Shown piece by piece: positions 18,806 to 27,403 of a stretch of DNA of 51,354 nt; positions within the stretch are counted from its first letter, which is position 1; each line of letters starts with the position of its first letter. The notes under the pieces are model-generated. The model was not told the origin of the DNA. It did not search any database and was given only the letters and a program-made list of their open reading frames with translations. The DNA is from JBKEDH01 sp047975295 (GTDB taxonomy: Bacteria > Bacteroidota > Bacteroidia > Flavobacteriales > Flavobacteriaceae), in assembly GCA_047975295.1 (NCBI GenBank), contig JBKEDH010000163.1, forward strand, positions 1 through 51,354. Reading direction: 5' to 3'. Made by a program: the position numbers and the translations under genes.

Positions 18806-20383
18806 ATGAAAAAAGTATATTTAATAGTTTTTATTTGTGTTTTCACATCGTTTGTTTCTGCCGGTTCAGCAAACAACGGTTGGTTCAACATATTGGAGCA
18901 CGGCGGAAACAACAAAGGTAAATTGTGTACCGAAGCCATTCAAGGAGCTATTGATACAGCTGCAAAACAAGGCGGTGGTACCATCTATTTTCCGGCAGGC
19001 GAATATTTAACAGGTGCGCTTACTTTAAAAAATAATATTGTGCTACATATCGATGCTGGAGCAATTTTAAAGTTTTCAACCAATTTCGATCATTATTTAC
19101 CATTTACCGAAGTGCGTTGGGAAGGCACGGTTATCCAAACCTTCAAACCATTGTTGCATGCCCGCGATGCCGAAAATATTACCATTACCGGTCGTGGTAC
19201 CATTGATGGGCAAGGCGAAGCTTGGTGGAAGGAAATTTGGCGTATTGAATCGGCCAAAGAAAAGCTGGAACTTACCAAATACCAAAAGATGACGGAGGAG
19301 GCCAATGGACATATTGTAACCGAGCCTTATTACAACCGCACACGGAGTTACCTGTTCCACCGTCCGCCACTGTTTCAGGCATTTAAGTGCAAAAACATAA
19401 CCATAGAAGGCGTTACCATCCAAAATTCACCATTTTGGACCATCAATCCGGCTTTTTGCGATAACATCACGGTTGATAACGTCACCATTTTCAACCCGTA
19501 TTCCCCAAATACCGATGGTATCAACCCAACCTCCTGTAAAAATGTACACATTTCAAACTGCCATATAAGTGTGGGCGACGATTGCATCACCATTAAATCG
19601 GGGCGCGATAGCGATGGCAGAAAATGGGCCACCCCAACCGAGAACGTTACCATTACCAACTGTACCATGCTCAGTGGCCACGGTGGCGTGGTAATTGGCA
19701 GCGAAATGTCGGGCAGCATCAAAAAAATAACCATTTCCAATTGTATTTTTGATGGGACAGATAGGGGCATCCGTTTAAAAGCAGCCCGCGGTCGTGGTGG
19801 TGTGGTGGAAGACATCCGTGTTTCAAACGTGGTGATGAACAATATCCAAAAAGAGGCTTTTATGCTGAATTTGTTTTACGACAAAAACACGGTAGAAGGC
19901 CCCGTAACAGAAAAAACACCCATTTTCAGAAATATCCACATTAGCAATGTTACCGCTACCAACGTCAATACAGCCGGGCGCATCCTTGGGATACCCGAAA
20001 TGCCCATCCACAACATTACTTTTTCCGATGTTGATATTGATGCCAAAGAAGGGTTTTCAATCCATACGGCAAAAAATATCGAGTTCCACGACGTAAAAAT
20101 AAACACCACTTTGGGTTCGGCATTTAAAGTAGAAGATACCGAGCAAATTATTTTGGACAACGTAGGAACGGCCAAACCCATTGCAGAAAAATCGGTAATT
20201 AGCTTTAAAAATGTTAAAACGGCATTGGTAAGCAACAGTTTTCTGATGGTACCAACCGATGTGTTTTTACATGTGGAAGGCGAAAATACCGAAGATATCC
20301 ATTTAAAGAATAATGTGTTCAAACACGTCAAGTTAGCTTTAAAAACAAGTAATTCTTTAAAAAGTAAAATAAGCAAAGAATAG
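18806..20383 (+). CDS. GH28 polygalacturonase
   Basis: This exported GH28 enzyme hydrolyses alpha-1,4 galacturonan or related bonds by inversion. A signal peptide covers about 1-19, and the mature protein starts with an N-terminal segment WFNILEHGG and a beta-helix. All four family motifs are seen: NTDGIN (235-240, D237), GDDC (257-260, D258 and D259), GHGG (291-294, H292) and RGIRLK (320-325). The insert around 140-185 (WWKEIWRIESAKEKLE) is typical of Bacteroidota exo-acting or RG-directed members. The 525-residue length is normal. Codon third positions are visibly richer in C than in neighbouring genes (runs of ACC, ATC, AAC and GGC). The upstream gap carries an intergenic repeat, so this gene may have a separate history from its neighbours. 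Confidence 0.93.
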   Translation: MKKVYLIVFICVFTSFVSAGSANNGWFNILEHGGNNKGKLCTEAIQGAIDTAAKQGGGTIYFPAGEYLTGALTLKNNIVLHIDAGAILKFSTNFDHYLPFTEVRWEGTVIQTFKPLLHARDAENITITGRGTIDGQGEAWWKEIWRIESAKEKLELTKYQKMTEEANGHIVTEPYYNRTRSYLFHRPPLFQAFKCKNITIEGVTIQNSPFWTINPAFCDNITVDNVTIFNPYSPNTDGINPTSCKNVHISNCHISVGDDCITIKSGRDSDGRKWATPTENVTITNCTMLSGHGGVVIGSEMSGSIKKITISNCIFDGTDRGIRLKAARGRGGVVEDIRVSNVVMNNIQKEAFMLNLFYDKNTVEGPVTEKTPIFRNIHISNVTATNVNTAGRILGIPEMPIHNITFSDVDIDAKEGFSIHTAKNIEFHDVKINTTLGSAFKVEDTEQIILDNVGTAKPIAEKSVISFKNVKTALVSNSFLMVPTDVFLHVEGENTEDIHLKNNVFKHVKLALKTSNSLKSKISKE

Positions 20384-20405
20384 TAAAATTCAGAATTTTT
20401 ACGAA

Positions 20406-21326
20406 ATGAAAAAAATATTGGGAATTGTACTTTTGCTCAGTTTGTTCAATTGTGCTTCAAAAAAAGAAGCGTATCTTTTTACGTCGTTCCGTGAGCCGGC
20501 TACCGAAGGGCTGTATTTGGCATATAGTGAAGATGGTTATTATTGGCACGACCTAAAAGGGCCTTATTTAAAACCTAAGGTAGGTAATAATAATATTATG
20601 CGAGACCCTTCCATTGTAAGAGGAAAGGACGGTAACTACCATATGGTTTGGACAACCGAGTGGCGTGGTGGCAATGGTTTTGGCTATGCCAGTTCCAAAG
20701 ATTTGATTAATTGGACAGCGCAACAATACATTCCGGTTATGGAGCACGAGCCCGAAGTGGTAAATGTTTGGGCTCCCGAAATTTTTTATGATGAAGATGA
20801 AGACCGCTATATTATCATTTGGGCTTCGACCATTCCATTTCGGTATAAAAAAGGGGAAGAGGAAGAAGAGAACAATCATCGTATGTATTACATTACTACA
20901 AAAGATTTTAAGACTTTTTCGGAAACCAAATTGTTTTTAGAACCTAATTTTAGCGTAATCGATTGTGTAATCGTTAAACGGAAAAAGAGTGATTATGTAT
21001 TGATTATTAAGGATAATACACGTCCAAACCGAAATTTAAAGGTGGCTTTTGCTACAACGCCATTAGGACCTTTTGAAAATATTTCCGAACCGTTTTCTGG
21101 TTTTCTTTCCGAAGGGCCTACCGTATTAAGACAGGATGGCAACTTTCTTATTTATTACGATAATTATGGCGAGAAGAACTATAAAACGGTACGTACAATC
21201 GATTTTAAAACTTTCGAAGATATATCGGCACAGGTTACGTTTCCCAAAGGACATAAACACGGTACGATAACACCCATTTCAGAAGATGTTTTAAAGGGGT
21301 TGATAGAAAAAAGTAAAGAAAAATAA
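20406..21326 (+). CDS. GH43-like five-bladed propeller glycosidase, lipoprotein
   Basis: This small lipoprotein (306 residues, lipid C16 in LFNC) has the five-bladed beta-propeller of family GH43. The three carboxylates expected for an inverting GH43 are visible: D67 in MRDPSIV (base), D186 in SVIDCVIV (pKa modulator) and E236 in SEGPTV (acid). The strand motif VWAPE (121-125) is also typical. Characterised relatives release alpha-L-arabinofuranose, beta-xylose or galactose, and the subfamily cannot be set by eye. Given the pectin context, arabinofuranosidase or galactosidase activity on a side chain is most likely. The gene is tightly packed between GH28 (22 bases) and the next propeller gene (11 bases), which supports one operon. 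Confidence 0.8.
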   Translation: MKKILGIVLLLSLFNCASKKEAYLFTSFREPATEGLYLAYSEDGYYWHDLKGPYLKPKVGNNNIMRDPSIVRGKDGNYHMVWTTEWRGGNGFGYASSKDLINWTAQQYIPVMEHEPEVVNVWAPEIFYDEDEDRYIIIWASTIPFRYKKGEEEEENNHRMYYITTKDFKTFSETKLFLEPNFSVIDCVIVKRKKSDYVLIIKDNTRPNRNLKVAFATTPLGPFENISEPFSGFLSEGPTVLRQDGNFLIYYDNYGEKNYKTVRTIDFKTFEDISAQVTFPKGHKHGTITPISEDVLKGLIEKSKEK

Positions 21327-21337
21327 TAGTTAAACAA

Positions 21338-23185
21338 ATGGCGGTAAAACACTTATATATAATGGCTGCAACGCTTTGCTGTTTTGTTTCGGTATGGGCG
21401 CAACAGGACACTATTCGTTATGTGGGCAAGACACTTTCTAATATTGACTATCATCATGGGCAGTTAAGTCCTGCAGTTGGGGTTCATGCCACACAGATTA
21501 TGCGAGCCAGTAGGGAACATCCCGAAAAGGCCGATGGTTTTGGGTGGACCTACAACCATGCTACCAATATGGCTTATTGGAACAATACGTTTTTTCTAAA
21601 TTATTTGGCCGATCCCGTGGGAGAGCATATTCCGCCAAGCCAAACACTTTTAATGACTTCTAAAGATGGGGATAAATGGAATATGCCTAAGGTTATTTTT
21701 CCTATTTACCGAATTCCCGATGGTTTTCAGAAAGAAGGAGTTACGGGTGTGGCTAAAAATTTAGATGCCACCATGCACCAGCGTATGGGCTTTTTTACAT
21801 CGTCCGATAATCGTTTTTTTACTTTGGCCTACTACGGTATTTCTATGGATGAAAAAGATAGTCCTAATGATGGGAAAGGTATTGGACGTGTTATTCGCGA
21901 AATTTATAAAGATGGTCGTTTTGGACCAATTTATTTTATTAGGTATAATAAAGGATGGAGTGAAAGCAATACCCGTTATCCGTTCTATACAAGTAGTAAA
22001 GATCGCGGTTTTAAAAAAGCATGCGAGGAGCTTCTGTCTCAGCCTTTATTAATGCAGCAGTGGGTTGAAGAAGCCGATCGAGATGATCCCTTAATCCCCT
22101 TAAAAAAGCAATTCAAGGCCTTTAGTTATTACCATCTTCCTAACGGAAATGTAATTGGCTTGTGGAAACATGCTTTAACTTCCATAAGTAAGGATGATGG
22201 AAAAACATGGGAATACAGCCCTTTGCGCGCCCCTGGTTTTGTTAACAGTAATGCTAAAATATGGGGACAAAAAATGTCTAACGGGCGATATGCTACGGTA
22301 TATAATCCGTCGGAATACCGATGGCCATTAGCATTATCAACCAGTAGCGATGGCATAAACTATACCGATTTACTTTTATTGCATGGCGAGATAACACCTA
22401 TGCGCTACGGTGGAAATTATAAATCGTACGGGCCACAATATGTACGTGGTATTTTAGAGGGAAATGGTATGCCTCCCGATAATAAACTATGGGTAAGTTA
22501 TAGTGTGAATAAAGAGGATATTTGGGTAGCATCCGTTCCTGTTCCCGTTACTGGAGAGGTTACCAACGACGTGGATGAGGTATTTAATAATATGCCCAAA
22601 GGAAAGGAACTGGATGTTTGGAATATTTATAGTTTGGCTTGGGCTCCTGTGCGGATAGAGGATTACAAAGGTGAAAAAACATTGACCCTTCGAGATTACG
22701 ACAGCTTTGATTATGCTCGGGTCGAGCGTATCATTCCATTGGCACAACAAATGGAAGCTACTTTTACAGTTGTTCCGGAACAAAACGACCATGGTTTGTT
22801 GCAGATAGAATTTCAGGATAAAACAGGATTACCTTCCATTCGTTTGGTGTTTGATGACGATGGTATTTTAAAAACAAAAGCAGGATCTCGATTTAAAACA
22901 ATAACCGAATATAAGGCAGGCGAAACTTACACGATACATATTACGTTAAATACTACATTGCGTTCCTATACTATTAGTGTTAATGGCGAAAACGAATCTC
23001 GCAAAATATTTTACGCACCCAGTAATGGTATTAACCGTATCATGTTCCGTACCGGAGAACAACGCCATTTTCCAACGCCCGATACACCTGCCGATCGCGA
23101 AGATTACGACGATTTACCAAATACAGGAATATTAATTCCCGAAGCGGTATTCCATATAAAAGAATTAAAGACCAAGAAATTGTAA
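21338..23185 (+). CDS. Sialidase-like propeller enzyme with C-terminal beta-sandwich, possibly GH143
   Basis: This exported protein of 615 residues has a signal peptide of about 1-21 (VWA|Q). Residues about 25-420 form a BNR/sialidase-like propeller with repeated strand pairs such as LLMTSKDGDKWNMPKVIFP and ALTSISKDDGKTWEYSPL. Residues about 430-610 form a lectin-like beta-sandwich. The N-terminal signature DYHHGQLSPAVGVHATQIMR together with GFGWTYNHATNMAYW reminds me of the GH143 half of the B. thetaiotaomicron RG-II enzyme BT1020, which removes Dha, but I cannot align them here. If so, BT1020's two halves would be separate genes in this locus, with the other half at 29871-31427. Other options are a propeller lyase or an uncharacterised exo-glycosidase. 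Confidence 0.6.
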   Translation: MAVKHLYIMAATLCCFVSVWAQQDTIRYVGKTLSNIDYHHGQLSPAVGVHATQIMRASREHPEKADGFGWTYNHATNMAYWNNTFFLNYLADPVGEHIPPSQTLLMTSKDGDKWNMPKVIFPIYRIPDGFQKEGVTGVAKNLDATMHQRMGFFTSSDNRFFTLAYYGISMDEKDSPNDGKGIGRVIREIYKDGRFGPIYFIRYNKGWSESNTRYPFYTSSKDRGFKKACEELLSQPLLMQQWVEEADRDDPLIPLKKQFKAFSYYHLPNGNVIGLWKHALTSISKDDGKTWEYSPLRAPGFVNSNAKIWGQKMSNGRYATVYNPSEYRWPLALSTSSDGINYTDLLLLHGEITPMRYGGNYKSYGPQYVRGILEGNGMPPDNKLWVSYSVNKEDIWVASVPVPVTGEVTNDVDEVFNNMPKGKELDVWNIYSLAWAPVRIEDYKGEKTLTLRDYDSFDYARVERIIPLAQQMEATFTVVPEQNDHGLLQIEFQDKTGLPSIRLVFDDDGILKTKAGSRFKTITEYKAGETYTIHITLNTTLRSYTISVNGENESRKIFYAPSNGINRIMFRTGEQRHFPTPDTPADREDYDDLPNTGILIPEAVFHIKELKTKKL

Positions 23186-23186
23186 G

Positions 23187-25967
23187 ATGAAGTTTTTTAA
23201 AGCCATACCGATTTTTGTTCTGCTGTTTACAACATGCAAACAGATTGACGATAATGTAATTTCGATTTCCAATTTAAAATGCGATATGGCAACCAACCCC
23301 TTATCTGTAACCAAACAGCCCAAATTAAGTTGGCAAATGGTGTCCGATAATTTTAATGTAGAGCAAAAAGCATATCAAATTCTAATCGCTTCGGATAAGG
23401 GAAAACTGGAAAAAAATAATGCCGATGTTTGGGATAGTGGGAAAGTACTTTCCAATCAAAGCCATTTGGTGGCCTATGCTGGAGAAAACTTAAATAACGA
23501 AGCTGAATACTTCTGGAAAGTAAAGGTATGGAACCAGGAGGATAAAGTGTCGAAATGGAGTGAATTGGCATTTTTTAGGGTAGCACCCGATACCAAAATG
23601 CTAAATCCCAATTGGATAGGAGCCATTACCAAAGCCGAAAGTAACTTGCCCCAAGGGCGACATTACCATACAGCTTCTTTTAAAAAGGAACGTCGAGAGG
23701 CTATAGTCGATAGCTCCGCGCCATTATCAAGGCGCAGTATTATGTTGCGTAAACCGTTTTTAGTGGATAAATCCGTAAAAGACGCCGTGGTTTATATTTC
23801 AGGATTGGGTCATTACGAACTTTCGATTAATGGTGAAAAAGTAGGAAACAGTGAATTTGCGCCTTTGTGGACCGATTACGATAAATCGGTAAACCTCAAT
23901 ACTTACAAATTGGATCAAAACCATTTAATAAAAGGCGAAAACGTTATAGGTGTTATCTTGGGCAATGGTATGTATAATATGTTGGAAAAACGTTATGCGA
24001 AGTTTTTTGTAAGTTTTGGTCCACCGACCTTGTTTTTTAAAATGAAAATAACTTTTACAGATGGGACAGAGCAGATTATCAACTCGGATAATACTTGGAA
24101 ATATAGTGAAAGTCCCATTACTTTCAACAGTATTTTTGGAGGTGAAGATTATAATGCCAATTTAGAGCAGAACGGCTGGAATACATTCAGTTTTAACGAT
24201 GCCAAATGGAAACATGCAATAATTCAGGAAGCACCAAAAGGACGGTTAATACCACAAACGGCTCCTCCTGTAACCATACAAAAAACATATGCTGTAAAAG
24301 AAGTAAAACAACTTTCGCAAAATACTTATGTGTTTAATATGGGGCAAAACCTTTCGGGCTTTCCTACTATTCGGGTAAAAGGGAAAAAAGGACAAAAAGT
24401 AAAATTATGGGTTGCCGAGAGTTTACGGGACGATGGTACCATCCGTCAAGGACGTTCCGGAAAGCCCTATTATTTTGAATATACTTTAAAAGGGGAAGGC
24501 ATCGAACAATGGCAGCCTAAATTCAGTTATTATGGCTATCAGTATATTCAAATTGATAGTATAAATTACAAAAAGAAACAAAACGATAAATGGCCAATTT
24601 TACTGGATATTACATCAAACTTTATTTATAATTCTGCAGGAGAAGCAGGAGCTTTTACATGTTCCAACGATATCTTCAACAAAGCCCACGAACTTATCAA
24701 TAATGCTATAAAGAGTAATTTTCAAGCGGTACTTACCGATTGCCCACATAGGGAAAAATTGGGTTGGTTGGAAGAAGCTCATTTAAATGGACCGGGACTT
24801 ATTTACAATTATAATATGGGAACTTTTATGCCCGGTATCATGAAAAATATTGAAGATGCACAGCATGATAACGGTTTAATCCCTACAATTGCACCCGAGT
24901 ATGTTGTTTTTGGAGGCGATTTTACCGATTCGCCAGAGTGGGGTGTATCGGGTATTATTTTGCCTTGGATGTATTATGAGTATTATGGAGACGACTCGCT
25001 TATTCGTAATTACTATCCGGTTATGAAACGTTATGTCGATTATCTAACCTCAATGGCGACTAATCATATCGTTTCCCATGGTTTGGGCGATTGGTACGAT
25101 TATGGCGAGCATGCTGCAGGGTATTCAAAAAACAGTCCCATAGCCTTATCGGCAACGAGTCACTATTATTATGCAGCCAAATTGTTGGCTAAAGCAGCTA
25201 AATACTTAAATAAAACAGAGGATTTTACTCGATACAATACCTTAGTTTTACATATAAAAAAAGCATATAACAATACATTTTTTAATGCGGAAACCAAACA
25301 GTACGGAACCAATAGCCAGTTTAGTAATGCCGTATCGGTTTTTATGGATATTGTAGAACCGGAATACAAGACCGATGTTATAAAAAATCTTTTGGCCGAT
25401 ATCGAAGCTAAAGGTTTTCGGTTAAGTACCGGAGATGTAGGTAACCGTTATCTATTTCAAACCTTAGCAAGAAATAATGAAAACGAAGTGATGTATAAGA
25501 TGAACAACCATTACGATACACCAGGTTATGGATTTCAGATTAAATTTGGGCTAACAACCTTGACCGAGCAATGGGATCCCAGAAAAGGTAACTCATGGAA
25601 CCATTTTATGATGGGACAAATTGAAGAGTGGTTTTACCGAAGTTTGGTAGGTATTGTTCCCGATAGTGACAATCCCGGATTTAAACATTTCTTTATACAA
25701 CCCGAGTTTTTAACCGATTTAAGTTATGTAAAGGCCAATTACAAATCGGTGTATGGACAGATAGTTTCCGAATGGGAAAAGCAAGACGGATATGTAAGTT
25801 TAAAAATAAAAATTCCGGTAAATACAACAAGTACGGTAAGGCTGCCTATTTTAAAAACACAGGAGCTTATGGTAAATGGAAGCTCTTTTAGTAATATAAA
25901 AGTTGCAGACGGAAAAACCGTATTGCCGTTGGGTTCGGGAAGTTATACCATAACATTCAAAATATAG
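23187..25967 (+). CDS. GH78 alpha-L-rhamnosidase, lipoprotein
   Basis: This 926-residue enzyme removes terminal alpha-L-rhamnose. A probable lipoprotein leader ends at C17 (LLFTTC). The domain order follows GH78: an N-terminal fibronectin-like domain (about 25-135, with LKCDMATNPLSVTKQPKLSW), beta-sandwich domains with a carbohydrate-binding-like fold (about 170-350), the (alpha/alpha)6 barrel (about 490-830) and a C-terminal beta-sandwich. The general acid is E523 in DCPHREKLGW, and the general base is E794 in LTEQWDP. Both match the two glutamates defined in characterised GH78 enzymes, though LTEQWDP departs from the more common TxWExW form. The gene starts one base after the previous stop. 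It differs strongly from the second GH78 at 31437-34193, so the two probably take rhamnose from different positions. Confidence 0.92.
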   Translation: MKFFKAIPIFVLLFTTCKQIDDNVISISNLKCDMATNPLSVTKQPKLSWQMVSDNFNVEQKAYQILIASDKGKLEKNNADVWDSGKVLSNQSHLVAYAGENLNNEAEYFWKVKVWNQEDKVSKWSELAFFRVAPDTKMLNPNWIGAITKAESNLPQGRHYHTASFKKERREAIVDSSAPLSRRSIMLRKPFLVDKSVKDAVVYISGLGHYELSINGEKVGNSEFAPLWTDYDKSVNLNTYKLDQNHLIKGENVIGVILGNGMYNMLEKRYAKFFVSFGPPTLFFKMKITFTDGTEQIINSDNTWKYSESPITFNSIFGGEDYNANLEQNGWNTFSFNDAKWKHAIIQEAPKGRLIPQTAPPVTIQKTYAVKEVKQLSQNTYVFNMGQNLSGFPTIRVKGKKGQKVKLWVAESLRDDGTIRQGRSGKPYYFEYTLKGEGIEQWQPKFSYYGYQYIQIDSINYKKKQNDKWPILLDITSNFIYNSAGEAGAFTCSNDIFNKAHELINNAIKSNFQAVLTDCPHREKLGWLEEAHLNGPGLIYNYNMGTFMPGIMKNIEDAQHDNGLIPTIAPEYVVFGGDFTDSPEWGVSGIILPWMYYEYYGDDSLIRNYYPVMKRYVDYLTSMATNHIVSHGLGDWYDYGEHAAGYSKNSPIALSATSHYYYAAKLLAKAAKYLNKTEDFTRYNTLVLHIKKAYNNTFFNAETKQYGTNSQFSNAVSVFMDIVEPEYKTDVIKNLLADIEAKGFRLSTGDVGNRYLFQTLARNNENEVMYKMNNHYDTPGYGFQIKFGLTTLTEQWDPRKGNSWNHFMMGQIEEWFYRSLVGIVPDSDNPGFKHFFIQPEFLTDLSYVKANYKSVYGQIVSEWEKQDGYVSLKIKIPVNTTSTVRLPILKTQELMVNGSSFSNIKVADGKTVLPLGSGSYTITFKI

Positions 25968-25978
25968 AAGGTGTGCCA

Positions 25979-27403
25979 TTGAAATTAAAACATATACAGC
26001 TTTTTGTAACCATACTGCTATTGGGGGGCAATGGACTTTTTGCTCAAATTACATCCGATACCAATTTTCGAGAGCCTGCTATAAATGCACTTAAAAAGTT
26101 GGAAAAGATATTTAATATAGTGGTTATTGACGATAAAGATTTATTAAAGGATAAAATGTTAAAGTATGCCCAATGGCGTGTGGAGCCGGGTAATTTAGAA
26201 GTTTCGATGGCCAATATTTTAGCACCCTTCAATCTAAGAGCATTAAAAAAGGATGATGGCACATACAATATCCGTGAATTTCAATACCATAAAGTGTCGG
26301 AAAACATTGCCAAAGAGCGCTTAAGCTATTTAGCTGATTTATATCACGATAAAATCGAATGGGAAATACGAAAGGGACAGCTTAAAACGTGCATGATAAG
26401 CAGTTTTGGTATAGATAAGGCACCAAAACGACCAAATTCGAAGCCTATTGTAACCAAAAAACGAAAATATAATGGTTATACAATCGAAAATATTGCCTTA
26501 GAGGTTTTACCGGGTGTGTATGCTACAGGTTCGGTATATAAGCCTCATCCTCTACCAAAAAAAGCAGCGGTAATCCTTAGCCCCAATGGACATTTTAGTA
26601 ATGGTCGTTATGGCGAAAATGTACAGATACGCTGTGCTATGTTAGCAAAAATTGGAGCTGTTGTGGTAAGTTACGATTTATTTGCATGGGGTGAGTCCCA
26701 ACTGCAATTTCCATCTACGGCACACCGTAACAGCATTGCCTCAACCATGCAGGTTATTAATGGTATGCGTTTTTTAGATTATTTGTTGACTTTAAAATAT
26801 ACCGATGCTTCCCATGTGGGCATAACGGGTGGTTCGGGTGGTGGTTCGCAAACCATGTTTTTATCGGCATTAGATGATAGGATTTCGGTCTCTGTTCCTG
26901 TGGTTATGGTCTCAGCCCATCATTCTGGGGGGTGCCCTTGCGAAAGTGGACGTGGTATCCATTTATGTGCTAACGGAACAAATAATGTTGAGATAGCGGC
27001 CATGGTAGCGCCAAAGCCACAGCTTATTATTTCCGATGGAGGAGATTGGACACGTAATGTCCCGAACTTGGAGCTTCCATTTATAAAACGTATTTATGGA
27101 TTTTACGCTAAGAAAAATTTAGTTGAAAGTTTACATTTAATACATGAAGGGCACAATTATAAAATGTCGAAGCGATTAGCCATGTATCCGTTTATGGCAA
27201 AACATCTAAATTTAGATATATCGAAGATAACGGATAAATCCGGAAAAATAGACGAGTCGACCTGTGTCGTAGAACCTTTCGAAAAATTATTTGTATTTGG
27301 GTCTAATGGCGAAAATCTACCTACAAATGCCATAAAGGATATCGATATGTTGTACACTATGTTTGGAGAGAAAAATTTAAGAACTTATGATGTTAAGAAA
27401 TAA
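25979..27403 (+). CDS. STN-like domain fused to alpha/beta-hydrolase carbohydrate esterase
   Basis: This exported esterase uses a non-ATG start. The frame opens at GTG 25973, but TTG at 25979 is better placed behind GAAGGTG and gives a normal MKLKH signal peptide. In the 476-residue frame counted from 25973, residues about 30-100 resemble an STN domain (LKKLEKIFNIVVIDDKDL, then EVSMANILAPFNLRAL), and residues about 150-415 are an alpha/beta hydrolase. Catalytic candidates are S288 in GITGGSGGGS, D355 or D358 in IISDGGDW, and H394 in HEGHNY. A cysteine-rich loop (GGCPCESGRGIHLC) sits near the active site. Its place in the locus resembles that of the RG-II methylesterase BT1017 (CE19), so a pectin methyl or acetyl esterase is likely. 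The end overlaps the GH95 start by 17 bases. Confidence 0.75.
   Translation: MKLKHIQLFVTILLLGGNGLFAQITSDTNFREPAINALKKLEKIFNIVVIDDKDLLKDKMLKYAQWRVEPGNLEVSMANILAPFNLRALKKDDGTYNIREFQYHKVSENIAKERLSYLADLYHDKIEWEIRKGQLKTCMISSFGIDKAPKRPNSKPIVTKKRKYNGYTIENIALEVLPGVYATGSVYKPHPLPKKAAVILSPNGHFSNGRYGENVQIRCAMLAKIGAVVVSYDLFAWGESQLQFPSTAHRNSIASTMQVINGMRFLDYLLTLKYTDASHVGITGGSGGGSQTMFLSALDDRISVSVPVVMVSAHHSGGCPCESGRGIHLCANGTNNVEIAAMVAPKPQLIISDGGDWTRNVPNLELPFIKRIYGFYAKKNLVESLHLIHEGHNYKMSKRLAMYPFMAKHLNLDISKITDKSGKIDESTCVVEPFEKLFVFGSNGENLPTNAIKDIDMLYTMFGEKNLRTYDVKK

Noticed and set aside
19375..20376. Antisense ORFs opposite GH28 (155 and 166 residues)
   Set aside because: They arise from the reverse complement of the higher-GC GH28 frame and show no domain.
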